Shown here piece after piece: positions 17,280 to 24,728 of a stretch of 45,459 nt of DNA (positions are counted from its first letter, which is position 1; each line of letters begins with the position of its first letter). Under the pieces are notes generated by a model. The model did not search any database. It had not been told where the DNA came from and was given only the letters and a program-made list of their open reading frames with translations. The position numbers and the translations under genes are program-made. This DNA comes from Viridibacillus soli. Its GTDB lineage: Bacteria > Bacillota > Bacilli > Bacillales_A > Planococcaceae. The DNA is taken from NCBI RefSeq assembly GCF_016612995.1, contig NZ_JAEOAH010000046.1:1-45459 (forward strand). The letters run 5' to 3'.

Positions 17280-17380
17280 ATTAATCTTAATAGATTCTTT
17301 TTATTTAGCGTAAAATGCTGGCTTGTTGGGTATTATTAATCAACCTTTATTCCAAAGCTACAGTTGGGTACTACATGAAA
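17280..17380. repeat. Dispersed repeat copy 2
   Basis: It shares GATTCTTTTTATTTA, CGTAAAATGC and then AAAGC.ACA.TTGG blocks in the same order with 39132-39215. The hairpin part seen in the other copies is eroded here. Confidence 0.6.
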
Positions 17381-17390
17381 GAAAACATCT

Positions 17391-17485
17391 GTAAGTTGGA
17401 CGAGGGCAGGGAAGGTATTGAACCTTACATAGTTGCTAGCAATTACCGCTTATGATACAAAGAAGCAGTAAGCAATATTAAATGC
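17391..17485 (+). repeat. Direct repeat D2
   Basis: Second copy of the ~95-base segment at 15868-15965. Relative to D1 its reading frame has an extra stop (CGA to TGA in ...NYRL*YKEA), so it is a partial duplicate of the broken gene at 15740-16029. Confidence 0.8.
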
Positions 17486-17506
17486 TTATTAATTATCCTA
17501 CTAATT

Positions 17507-17554
17507 AAACAAAAAGGAGAGAGATAAATATATCCCTCTCCTTTTTGTTTTTAC
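17507..17554. terminator. Bidirectional Rho-independent terminator
   Basis: A long stem AAACAAAAAGGAGAG / CTCTCCTTTTTGTTT with A/T tails on both sides. Confidence 0.8.
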
Positions 17555-17632
17555 TAACTAACCTACTTCTTTAGTGAAAAATCTTTGAGCTTTTCATCTT
17601 GTTTCTAATGAAATAAGGTAGTATAAGAGTGC

Positions 17633-17821
17633 TTGGCTCAGAGCATTGAACATCTGTTTATTTCACTAGTAAACCTATTGAAGTTCAAAACATACTCGTT
17701 GGAAAAAAATAGCGAAAATGACTCCGTTCAAAAAAGTGGGGGAGCACATCATAAAGGAGAATCAGTAAAACCTCCTAAAGGAGTTAAAGAATTCTTACGT
17801 AATAGAGGATTTAAAGTATAG
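17633..17821 (+). CDS. Small hypothetical protein, 62 aa (possible toxin C-terminus)
   Basis: A TTG-started frame follows AAGGTAG about ten bases upstream. The N-terminal part is mildly hydrophobic; the C-terminal part (HHKGESVKPPKGVKEFLRNRGF) is basic. I do not recognise the family. It ends 56 bases before the next gene, which resembles an immunity-type protein, so it could be the last piece of a secreted toxin gene whose body is gone. That is inference from context. Confidence 0.35.
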   Translation: MAQSIEHLFISLVNLLKFKTYSLEKNSENDSVQKSGGAHHKGESVKPPKGVKEFLRNRGFKV

Positions 17822-17877
17822 TGAAAAATGTTTGTTATATAAACATACAAATTTACCATGGTGTAGGAGCAGATTAA

Positions 17878-18372
17878 ATGAAAAAATTTCGGGGCAAACG
17901 ACGCTATTTTCGTAATTTAAAAAAAGAAGAAAATCTAGATGCATATAATCTTGATTTTGGAAGTGATAGTTGGTTTGATTTTTGGCACACGCACTTGGAT
18001 TTTTGGGGGTATGGAAATAATAGTGTCAAAATCAGAAAAGCGCATAATAAAGCATATCTATCTTTATATTGCAAGTTAGAAGAAAAGCTTGAAGAGTGGG
18101 GGAAAACTTATCAATTATGGATTGAAATATCTAATGAAGATGCAGGGTTAGATGCTATATTTATTCATTCAGTTAATCCGAATGCAGATAATTTTCCATT
18201 TAAGATATCTAATTTAAGTCGATGTGATAAATTACCTGTATATTTAAGGGATGTAATAAATCTAAATGAATATAAAGTTGATTATTATGAATCTGAAGAC
18301 GATTCTGAAATTATTTTTGTTATTCAATCTCTAAAAGATGGAAATCCACTTAATAGTGAGAGTGTACTATAA
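17878..18372 (+). CDS. Hypothetical protein, 164 aa, immunity-protein-like
   Basis: This is a soluble acidic and aromatic-rich protein with no signal peptide. Its most distinctive stretch is SWFDFWHTHLDFWGYGN (about residues 30-46), then a helical segment with KLEEKLEEWGK and a strand-rich end (QLWIEISNEDAGLDAIF). Stand-alone proteins of this look in Firmicutes often lie behind polymorphic toxin genes, but I cannot name the family. The ATG has only a weak GTAGGAG site nine bases upstream. It follows the 62-aa frame closely. Its role as an immunity protein is a guess. Confidence 0.6.
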   Translation: MKKFRGKRRYFRNLKKEENLDAYNLDFGSDSWFDFWHTHLDFWGYGNNSVKIRKAHNKAYLSLYCKLEEKLEEWGKTYQLWIEISNEDAGLDAIFIHSVNPNADNFPFKISNLSRCDKLPVYLRDVINLNEYKVDYYESEDDSEIIFVIQSLKDGNPLNSESVL

Positions 18373-18707
18373 TATCGTGTGTGGAACTTTCTAACATATC
18401 GAACTTGGTAGGGCCAATTATTATTTTATTATATTGTAGGCACTATTTCTGGGATTGCAAATATTTCGGGCTTTTACTATAGTCCGGATAAATATATATT
18501 TAGCTATTTAGCTAGTCGTGATAAAAAGCCAAATAACGGATATTTTAATGGTTTCTAAAATGTATTTTAAGCGAGAGGTGTTAATATTATTAAATATTTT
18601 TTAAAAAATAGATGGGAAATAATAATTTTTGTTTTTGAACTGGAGAAAAATAATGTGCGTTTCCGCAAGTTTTCGACTGACGATGGAATCGGCAAACGCC
18701 TCGCAGA
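18373..18707 (+). other. Spacer with a 45-codon relic
   Basis: From about 18414 to TAA 18556-18558 one plus frame reads FYYIVGTISGIANISGFYYS..., aromatic and hydrophobic, with no start codon. It could be the tail of a membrane protein. From about 18650 on the sequence changes character (higher GC) and looks like plasmid leader DNA leading into the oriT. Confidence 0.35.
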
Positions 18708-18755
18708 GCACACACTTTTCGGAGATAAAGTATAGTGTGCCTATTCTTTACATGG
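18708..18755 (+). other. oriT / RSA site of a MobV (pMV158/pUB110-type) plasmid
   Basis: The core TAAAGTATAGTGTG at 18726-18739 followed by CTTTACATGG (18746-18755) matches the recombination/transfer origin (RSA) that lies just upstream of mob/pre genes on small rolling-circle plasmids. It stands 57 bases before the relaxase start. The nick is expected after ...TAGTGTG by analogy with pMV158. The TTATA part after the nick is altered (CCTATT), so it may be dead. Confidence 0.75.
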
Positions 18756-18795
18756 AAGTTGATACCGAGAATAGACGTGGGTAGGATATTTGAAC

Positions 18796-19200
18796 ATGAG
18801 CTATGCAGTGGTGAGAATGGCGAAAATGAAGTCACATGATTTAAAGGGAATCCAGTTTCATAATCAGCGAGAACGAGAAAGTAAAACGAATCCGGATATC
18901 GACCAGGAACAAACAAAAGAAAATTATGATTTGGTTAACGAACGTCCAATTGATTAAAACAAGCGAGTGAAAGAAATCATTGAGGACCAAAAAACAGGTA
19001 CAAGAAAAATACGAAAAAATGCTGTATTGGTGAATGAATTTATCGTGACATCGGACCGGGATTTTTTTGAACAATTAGATACGGTACGAGAAAAAGAATT
19101 CTTTGAAGCAAGTATGGAATTTTTAGTGAGCGTTATGATATGCAAAATATCGCCTATGCGACAATTCATAAAGATGAGCAAACTAAAGAAGCATATCCAC
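18796..19200 (+). pseudogene. mob: MobV / Pre plasmid mobilisation relaxase, broken
   Basis: The frame begins MSYAVVRMAKMKSHDLKGIQ and carries FHNQRERESKTNPDID, KTGTRKIRKNAVLVNE and TSDRDFFEQLD, which are diagnostic of Mob_Pre (PF01076) relaxases such as those of pUB110 and pMV158. TAA at 18955-18957 replaces a conserved Tyr codon. Near 19120 a frameshift moves the homology to the frame SERYDMQNIAYATIHKDEQT, and homology ends just before the metal-binding His pair (HxDE...PHxH). Only ~135 of ~400 residues remain. With the upstream oriT this marks an integrated and decayed mobilisable plasmid. Confidence 0.88.
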
Positions 19201-19286
19201 AACATTACATATGTGAAGCAGAAATTTTTTATTTTGAAGGCAAGCATGTAGAAATAACAATGAAATCGTCAAGATGTAAACCTAAT

Positions 19287-19331
19287 AAAAAGCAGCAAGG
19301 GGGCTTAATTTTGCTCTCTCGCTGCTTTTTT
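19287..19331 (-). terminator. Rho-independent terminator of the LysR gene
   Basis: On the minus strand AAAAAAGCAGC ... GCTGCTTTTT forms the hairpin; its arms embrace the LysR stop codon at 19305-19307. Confidence 0.65.
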
Positions 19332-20210
19332 GCGTTCTTCAAAGAAATCGAGTATGAATTTCTGAAACTGCTGCGCTGCAGGTGATAAATAGCGGCCCTC
19401 AGCCCATGCCATACCGATAATTCGCTCACATTTCACATCACTGATACTAATTTTAGCTATTTTCCTCGGATTAATCTCCTCACCATCGGGTAACAATGAA
19501 AAACCAAGTCCGTTGGCTACAAATCCTGCCACAGTTCCTACTTCATCACCAACGAATGTGATTTTAGGTGTAATTCCGACCTTTTCGAAAATTTCATCAA
19601 CCGTAATACGAAGGGCGTACCCTTTTTTTAATAAAATGAAGGATTCATCTTCTAATTCTTTAAGTGTAATGCTTTTTTTCATCGCTAGTGGATGATAAAT
19701 CGGCACGATTAGATACAACTCATCTCGCCATAACTCAGTCCATTGAATAGGTTTATCAACTTCCATCTCTGCTAACAAACACAAATCAAGCTCACCCGAT
19801 TTTAATTGCTTCAATTGTGTATGTGTGTGGTTTTGAATCAGCTGAAAATGAATATCTGGAAATTCTTTACGGAATAGACGAATCATATCCGGCACGACAT
19901 TTGTTCCTAAAGTATGTAAGAAGCCAAGAGAAACTTCCCCCTTATTTGGATCAACAAGCTCTTGAATCTCATGCAAACCGTCCCGATATTCCTGCATTAT
20001 ATTATTAACACGTTTTAAAAACATGGCTCCGTAGCGATTTAAAATAATTGAGCGTCCTTGTCTTTCAAATAAAGGTACGCCTAACTCATCTTCAAGTCTT
20101 GCTATTGAACGGCTAAGTGCGGGCTGTGATATAGATAAAAGCTCCGCTGCACGTGTCATATGCTGTATATTAGCGAGCTTTTGAAAATACTCAAGTTGCT
20201 GCCACTCCAT
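19305..20210 (-). CDS. LysR-family transcriptional regulator
   Basis: The 301-residue regulator has an N-terminal winged helix (MEWQQLEYFQKLANIQHMTRAAELLSISQPALSRSIARLE) and a periplasmic-binding-fold effector domain, the usual LTTR layout. The start ATG has a strong GAGGAGG site. It is divergent from the carboxylesterase gene with ~300 bases between, a typical arrangement for a LysR regulator and its target, but no LTTR box pair (T-N11-A) stands out. The effector is unknown. Similarity to GltC-like LTTRs is general only. Confidence 0.92.
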   Translation of the reverse strand: MEWQQLEYFQKLANIQHMTRAAELLSISQPALSRSIARLEDELGVPLFERQGRSIILNRYGAMFLKRVNNIMQEYRDGLHEIQELVDPNKGEVSLGFLHTLGTNVVPDMIRLFRKEFPDIHFQLIQNHTHTQLKQLKSGELDLCLLAEMEVDKPIQWTELWRDELYLIVPIYHPLAMKKSITLKELEDESFILLKKGYALRITVDEIFEKVGITPKITFVGDEVGTVAGFVANGLGFSLLPDGEEINPRKIAKISISDVKCERIIGMAWAEGRYLSPAAQQFQKFILDFFEERKKAAREQN

Positions 20211-20506
20211 GAAATGACCTCCTCATTTCCTAGTAAATCAATTGATACCTTTTATGCATGATAATGATAAGAATTATAAATTATACATTATTAATAGTCA
20301 ATGTTACTATGAGATAGACATAAAATAGACACAACATAAAGATAGAAGTTTTTAAAGGAATATGTCTTTTAAAAAAATCGGTTTTTATTATTAAATACAA
20401 ACATATCTCACATAATAGGAAAGTCATGGAGAAGATATGTTTTACTATAAACGGAATGGCTTAGACCAAAATTAACTATTTGTCTATTAAGAAGGAGACA
20501 GTTAAA
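20211..20506. promoter_or_regulatory. Divergent lysR-est control region with Fur-box-like site
   Basis: It holds GATAATGATAAGAATTATA at 20260-20278, which agrees with the 19-base Fur consensus at 16 positions by my count. Both genes must have promoters here. The site could be chance in AT-rich DNA; neither neighbour is an obvious iron gene. Confidence 0.35.
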
Positions 20507-21259
20507 ATGAAATTAGTTGCACCTAAATCTTTTACTCTTGAAGGAGGAAGTAAAGCAGTATTATTACTTCATGGCTTTACAGGAAGTACAAAGGATGTAA
20601 AGAGATTAGGCACATATTTGCAAAAACAAGGATATACTGTCCATGCACCAATGTATAAAGGACATGGTGGAACACCAGAAGAATTACTTGAAACAGGTCC
20701 AGAAGACTGGTGGAATGATGTTGTTGCAGGCTATAACCATTTAAAAGACGCAGGGTACGAAGATATTGCAGTAGTCGGCATTTCACTTGGTGCTGTTTTC
20801 TCATTACGCGTAGGTGAAGAGTTCCCAGTAAAAGGCGTTGTATCAATGTGTGCACCGATTAAACGTGACAGTACTGATGGGCTTTTCGATCGTCTGTATG
20901 ACTATGCTAAAATCTATAAGTCTTTTGAAGGAAAAACAAGAGATGAAATTATTGCTGAGCTTGAAACACTAAAAGAAACACCAAAAGGCTCATTAAATGA
21001 TATACAAAGAATAACAAAAGAAACTTGCGAGGACTTACACGAAATCAAAGCACCATTATTAGTAATGCAAGGTTCATTAGATGCGCCAATTTATCAAGAA
21101 AGTGCACCATTTATCTACAATAGCATAGATGTAAATGACAAAAATATAATTTGGTACAAAGAGTCTGGCCACATTATTACAACTGGTAAAGAACGCGACA
21201 AAGTATGTGAAGATGTAAGATATTTCCTTGATCATATTGATTGGTCAATCGCAAACTAA
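20507..21259 (+). CDS. est: Carboxylesterase, Est30/YvaK type
   Basis: This alpha/beta hydrolase cleaves short- to medium-chain esters and resembles Geobacillus Est30 in size (250 aa) and catalytic spacing: Ser93 in GISLG, Asp192 in GSLDAP and His222 in ESGHIIT, with the oxyanion motif LLLHGFTGS at 19-27. It is cytoplasmic. The frame extends ten codons upstream, but AAGGAG at 20492-20497 serves the ATG at 20507. A compact terminator hairpin follows at 21328-21371. It is divergent from the LysR gene, which may regulate it. Confidence 0.93.
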   Translation: MKLVAPKSFTLEGGSKAVLLLHGFTGSTKDVKRLGTYLQKQGYTVHAPMYKGHGGTPEELLETGPEDWWNDVVAGYNHLKDAGYEDIAVVGISLGAVFSLRVGEEFPVKGVVSMCAPIKRDSTDGLFDRLYDYAKIYKSFEGKTRDEIIAELETLKETPKGSLNDIQRITKETCEDLHEIKAPLLVMQGSLDAPIYQESAPFIYNSIDVNDKNIIWYKESGHIITTGKERDKVCEDVRYFLDHIDWSIAN

Positions 21260-21300
21260 TTATTTCTAATAAAGAAAGCACTTGAATTAGTTAACTTATA

Positions 21301-21380
21301 AAGACCTAAATTAAAAAAAGATAAATAAAAGGGCATTACATATTTTATATGACTAATATGTAACGCCCTTTCCTTTTTAT
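21301..21380 (+). repeat. Terminator hairpin, element copy A
   Basis: The stem AAAGGGCATTACATATT / AATATGTAACGCCCTTT (16 of 17 paired) has loop TTATATGAC and is followed by a T-run. The 27 bases before the stem (AAGACCTAAATTAAAAAA...) and the loop recur at 36414-36490, where stem bases differ in a compensating way. It functions as est terminator here. Confidence 0.85.
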
Positions 21381-21479
21381 TAAACTAAAATCCTCCGTTA
21401 CTTTAAGTGCAATGTTTCACAAATATGAGAAAATAGATTATACTGGACTAACAATCATATTAAAAAGGAGGAATTTCCT

Positions 21480-21674
21480 ATGACCGAGAATAATCAATCC
21501 GAAGCACCAAAAAAGAAAATCAGCCTGAAAGAGGCAGTGAAGCAGCAGCTTGAAATCAAAAAGAACCAGTCCTCTGCTAATAAAGGGAAAAAGAATGCCG
21601 ACCTTTCAACAAAAAAAATGAAAAGCCAGCAAGCGAAAAAAACAAGCAATACCCGTAGAAAAATGGGTGTCTAA
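21480..21674 (+). CDS. Small Lys-rich conserved-looking protein, 64 aa
   Basis: A strong AGGAGG site precedes the ATG, so translation is likely. The protein is highly charged and low in complexity (about one third Lys, with Gln, Ser, Asn), probably disordered and possibly nucleic-acid binding. It has no membrane segment. I do not recognise a family. It is monocistronic, ending just before the IS nest, and its 3' end was not visibly damaged by the insertion. Confidence 0.7.
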   Translation: MTENNQSEAPKKKISLKEAVKQQLEIKKNQSSANKGKKNADLSTKKMKSQQAKKTSNTRRKMGV

Positions 21675-21697
21675 TTAACGGACAAAATCGGGTACCC

Positions 21698-21746
21698 ATC
21701 CCTGTCTTAATTAAAGAGGACTGACCCCTGTAATTAAGACAGGGAT
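21698..21746. repeat. Perfect 16-bp inverted repeat at the IS3 end
   Basis: ATCCCTGTCTTAATTA (21698-21713) and TAATTAAGACAGGGAT (21731-21746) are exact inverted copies around the 10-base IS3 tip GGACTGACCC (21718-21727). The outer arm seems to be a second, inverted piece of IS end sequence. Confidence 0.85.
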
Positions 21747-21757
21747 CATAAAAGCAT

Positions 21758-22192
21758 TTATCCAGCCAGTTGTCGGTATTGTACCGGCGACTGGTTGTTT
21801 AGTTTTGTTTGAATTCGGATAAGGTTATAATAAGTTATATAGTCTTTGACGGTTTGTTCTACGATTGCAGTCGTAGTACTTTTTAAGCTGTCTAAGTAGA
21901 GCGTTTCAGACTTTAATGCGGAATGAAACGATTCGAGGGGGCATTATCAGCGGGTGTACCTTTACGGGACATGCTCATAGGACCTTTACCAAAGGAATAT
22001 TGTTTACCTACAGGTTGTTCAAACCGATGATTTTCTCCATTTTTATACCAACGTATCCACGTTTCCACTTGTGTTTTATGGCGTATATTTAATTCATTTA
22101 AAATGTATTTCATTGGTTTATCAGCTAATCGCATCTCAGTCGCTTTCATTTTCACTTCATAAGGATACCTCACTCTTTTTCCCATGACGAAT
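21758..22192 (-). pseudogene. IS3-family transposase, orfA start joined to orfB end
   Basis: The minus strand reads MGKRVRYPYEVKMKATEMRL and a helix-turn-helix of orfA (to about 21985), then jumps to MSRKGTPADNA, the block near the last catalytic Glu of orfB. A missing base near 21938 shifts the frame; the true orfB tail (SFHSALKSETLYLDS... to VQYRQLAG) continues in another frame to TAA at 21758-21760. About 250 residues between orfA and orfB are gone. The DDE core is destroyed. Confidence 0.8.
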
Positions 22193-22292
22193 TGTAATAT
22201 TAAGTGCAACACCTAGAAAAAATAGAAAACGCCCATAACGATTCCGTGTAAAATGTAAGTTACTACACTAAACATCATACGGAGGTATCGTT

Positions 22293-22510
22293 ATGAGCTA
22301 CCAACATTTTACCATATCTGAACGTGCGAAAATAGAAACATTGCTTGCTCTAGGTTTCTCGATTCGAGCGATTGCCAAACAAATTAAGCGAAGTCCATTC
22401 ACTGTGTCTCGTGAATTAAAACGTCATTTTAATTGCTCAGTAGAAGTTGCACAAAAGCGCTATAAAGTTAATAAGTCGAACTGTGGTGCCAAGTCAAAAT
22501 GTACCCCAAT
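22293..22510 (+). pseudogene. IS30 transposase, N-terminal fragment
   Basis: A good GGAGG site leads to MSYQHFTISERAKIETLLAL, followed by the IS30 helix-turn-helix (SIRAIAKQIKRSPFTVSREL) and VNKSNCGAKSKCTP, where IS30 homology ends and the IS1595 segment begins. About 72 residues remain. The C-terminal part is at 24255-24614. Confidence 0.88.
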
Positions 22511-22513
22511 GGT

Positions 22514-23269
22514 ATGACAAATACGCCACTCTCGGGTTCACGTTATCCTGACAAATGGATGAAATATATTGATATGATGATAAACGGATTAACATTACCT
22601 AAAATCGCTGAACAATTAAACATCCATATATCTACTGCATTTTACTGGAGACATAAAGTTTTGAATGCTTTAGGAAGTCGCGGATTTAATCAGTTATCTG
22701 GTATTGTAGAAAGTGATGAAACATTTTTTAGAGAGTCATTAAAAGGACGACAATTTACACATCGAAAACAAAAAAAACGCGGAGAAAAAGATGAAAAAAG
22801 AGGTATCTCGAACCTGAAAATTGCCGTTGTTGTTGTTGCATTAGACCGTACCGGCAATATTCTTGCAAGGGTGGCAGGAAGAGGCCGTGTAAATGCAGAA
22901 GAAATTGATGCGGTTATCGGAGAATGCATTGTACCTACTTCTTTGCTATGCACTGATACAGCTACCAATTATAAAAAGTATGCAATGTTAAAAAATCTAA
23001 AGCACGAAACAGTTAATCTAAATCAAAATCAACGAGTGAAGAAAGCAATTCTTCATATACAGCACGTTAATAATTTTCACCGCCGTTTAAAAGGATGGAT
23101 GGAACGTTTTCAAGGCGTTGGGACGCATTATTTAGACAATTACCTCTACTGGTACCGTTGGCTTGAGTCACATAAAAAGTTAGCATTTGAAAATCGAATA
23201 GAGCAAATGCTTATTTCAGCTTGCCAAAAATCCAATTATTTCACAGTAGAAACAATTAGAACGACGTAA
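22514..23269 (+). pseudogene. IS1595-family (ISXO2-like) transposase, N-terminally truncated
   Basis: The DDE/DDN-type transposase domain is largely complete: WRHKVLNALG, the first acid in VESDETFF, the second in LCTDTATNY, and the final HVNNFHRRLKGWMERFQGVGTHYLDNYLYWYRWLE. The usual N-terminal zinc ribbon (~50 residues) is missing; the frame begins with TNTPLSGSRYPDKW at the junction with IS30. No ribosome site is present at ATG 22514. The element's own inverted ends are not visible. Members of this IS family are known to carry passenger genes, which is relevant for the peptidase gene that follows. Confidence 0.85.
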
Positions 23270-23475
23270 GCAGTTTAATTGTAGAGTGTAGTTTAACTGG
23301 TGTTCAACAATCGGGTCATATAATTGAACAACACAACACTTTGAAAAATTTGGGTATTTTTGTTAACATTTAGGTGGGTTTGTAAAGAAATGTACTTAAA
23401 CTAAAGGGCAGGTTAGTGAAAGAAGGACTTAGAATATTGTTTCGATATGGACGCAAAGCAATGGGGGGAAGTAGT

Positions 23476-24129
23476 ATGTTTATAGTTAGAACAGCAATTT
23501 TATGGATTATTATATCTACTATCATTAATGCATATTTAATGACATTACCCATACCTCTTTTACGAAAAAGAGATTATCCGGCTAACTATCTAATTAAACG
23601 AAATAATAGGATAGATATACAAAACAAAAGGGAATGTGCAGCATTTTCAACAGCATATGTGTTGCGTCATTTTGGAATGGAGGCCGATGGTGAAGAGTTA
23701 TATACTAATTTCCCTAGTAAAATGAGGTCAGGTAATGTATATCCAAAGGGAATCCGTACGGTGTTAAGAAAAAAGGGATTTAAAACAAACTATTATAAAG
23801 GAAATATAAATACATTAAAGTACGAAGTTAGTAAAGGAACTCCTGTAATTGTTTTTATTAAAGTACATAAGGATCGTAATAATTTGCATTTTGTCCCTGT
23901 CGTAGGATATGACAAGGAGTATTTTTACCTTTCAGAATCATTAAGGCATCTGGTGAATTGTAATGATGATAACAATAGCTATAATCGAAAAGTTCCTATT
24001 AATGAATTTAGGGCATTATGGAATGTAAAAAATATTAATATGCTTCTTTATAGCAATACTTACATAACCGTAGACGCCACTGACAAAGAATTTTATCTGG
24101 ATATACGGAGAAAAAATACTCAAAATTGA
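23476..24129 (+). CDS. Membrane-anchored C39-like cysteine peptidase
   Basis: The 217-residue protein starts with one hydrophobic helix (residues 2-25), so it is probably bound to the membrane with the domain outside, or a signal anchor. A C39-like papain-fold domain follows: catalytic Cys54 in RECAAFSTAYVLRHFG and His138 in LHFVPVVGYD. The position where C39 members have the third catalytic residue reads YFYLSESL, without the usual Asp. GGGGGG at 23463-23468 is well spaced for ATG 23476. The gene lies between the IS1595 transposase and the IS30 3' part and is intact. Related stand-alone proteins occur in Firmicutes, but the substrate is unknown to me; it is not fused to an ABC transporter as bacteriocin-processing C39 domains are. 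Confidence 0.8.
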   Translation: MFIVRTAILWIIISTIINAYLMTLPIPLLRKRDYPANYLIKRNNRIDIQNKRECAAFSTAYVLRHFGMEADGEELYTNFPSKMRSGNVYPKGIRTVLRKKGFKTNYYKGNINTLKYEVSKGTPVIVFIKVHKDRNNLHFVPVVGYDKEYFYLSESLRHLVNCNDDNNSYNRKVPINEFRALWNVKNINMLLYSNTYITVDATDKEFYLDIRRKNTQN

Positions 24130-24254
24130 TGGAGTCTTATTAGTTTTCAATAAACTGGACTTTTTGTTGAAGATATTTTTACTCTGGCTAGTTGTGCTAA
24201 CTGGGTGCTTTAGTTGAATTAGCTCCACTTTTCTACTCAACTAAAAGGGATTGG

Positions 24255-24614
24255 ACCTAAATATTTAATTCGCGATATGCCAAAACAAACTTTGAGAAAA
24301 CAGCCTTACCAAAAGACAGTTTTCAGACGGCGACGACTGATCGAGGCAAAGAATTTAGTTGTTATACAAACTTGGAAAAAGACTTGAATATCCAAGTTTA
24401 TTTCGCTGATCCTTACTCTTCTTGGCAGCGGGGCAGTAATGAAAATGCAAATGGTTTACTACGTGAATTTTTCCCTAAGCGAACAGACCTAGCTGAAGTA
24501 AGCATGGATGAATTAAAAGAAGCGTTATATTTAATCAATAATCGCCCAAGAAAATGCTTGGGTTGGAAATCTGCACACGAAGCGTTCATGGAGCAAGTGT
24601 TGCACTTAATTTGA
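24255..24614 (+). pseudogene. IS30 transposase, C-terminal fragment
   Basis: In one frame: TTDRGKEFS (second catalytic Asp), VYFADPYSSWQRGSNENANG (the catalytic Glu block) and the tail INNRPRKCLGWKSAHEAF. The stop at 24612-24614 overlaps the right end of the element. The first Asp and ~130 residues between the two fragments were lost when the inner DNA came in. Confidence 0.88.
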
Positions 24615-24728
24615 CAAAGTAACCCATAGAAAAAGCACCTCCTAATTAAATTTCAGGTAACTTTACCCGAATTCAATCAAAGATGCTTTTTTATTTGTCT
24701 ATAGTCTTGGGTCAGTCCCATGGGATAT

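Larger units (their letters stand above)
16996..17390. other. Intergenic, with weak terminator and dispersed repeat
   Basis: It contains the hairpin at 17083-17112, the 12-mer ATTAAAGGGCGC (17222-17233) and a ~100-base stretch (about 17280-17380) that is a diverged copy of 39120-39215. No gene is seen. Confidence 0.5.
22200..24609 (+). mobile_element. IS30-family element with perfect 13-bp ends, itself interrupted
   Basis: TTAAGTGCAACAC at 22200-22212 and its exact complement GTGTTGCACTTAA at 24597-24609 mark the ends. The element is about 2.4 kb rather than the usual ~1.05 kb because an IS1595-type transposase and a peptidase gene sit inside. It splits the IS3 element near its orfA start. 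Flanking bases (..TAATA and TTTGAC) allow at most a two-base target repeat. Confidence 0.85.
21718..24718 (-). mobile_element. IS3-family element, deleted, carrying nested ISs
   Basis: Both ends show the same tip in inverted orientation: GGACTGACCC at 21718-21727 and GGGTCAGTCC at 24709-24718. On the minus strand the left end (24718 downward) leads into AGGAGG and a start region near 24626, where the IS30 element cuts in. OrfA resumes at 22190 and the end of orfB runs to 21758. No clear target duplication flanks it (AAGA versus CATG). The middle of the transposase is deleted, so it cannot move by itself. Confidence 0.75.
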
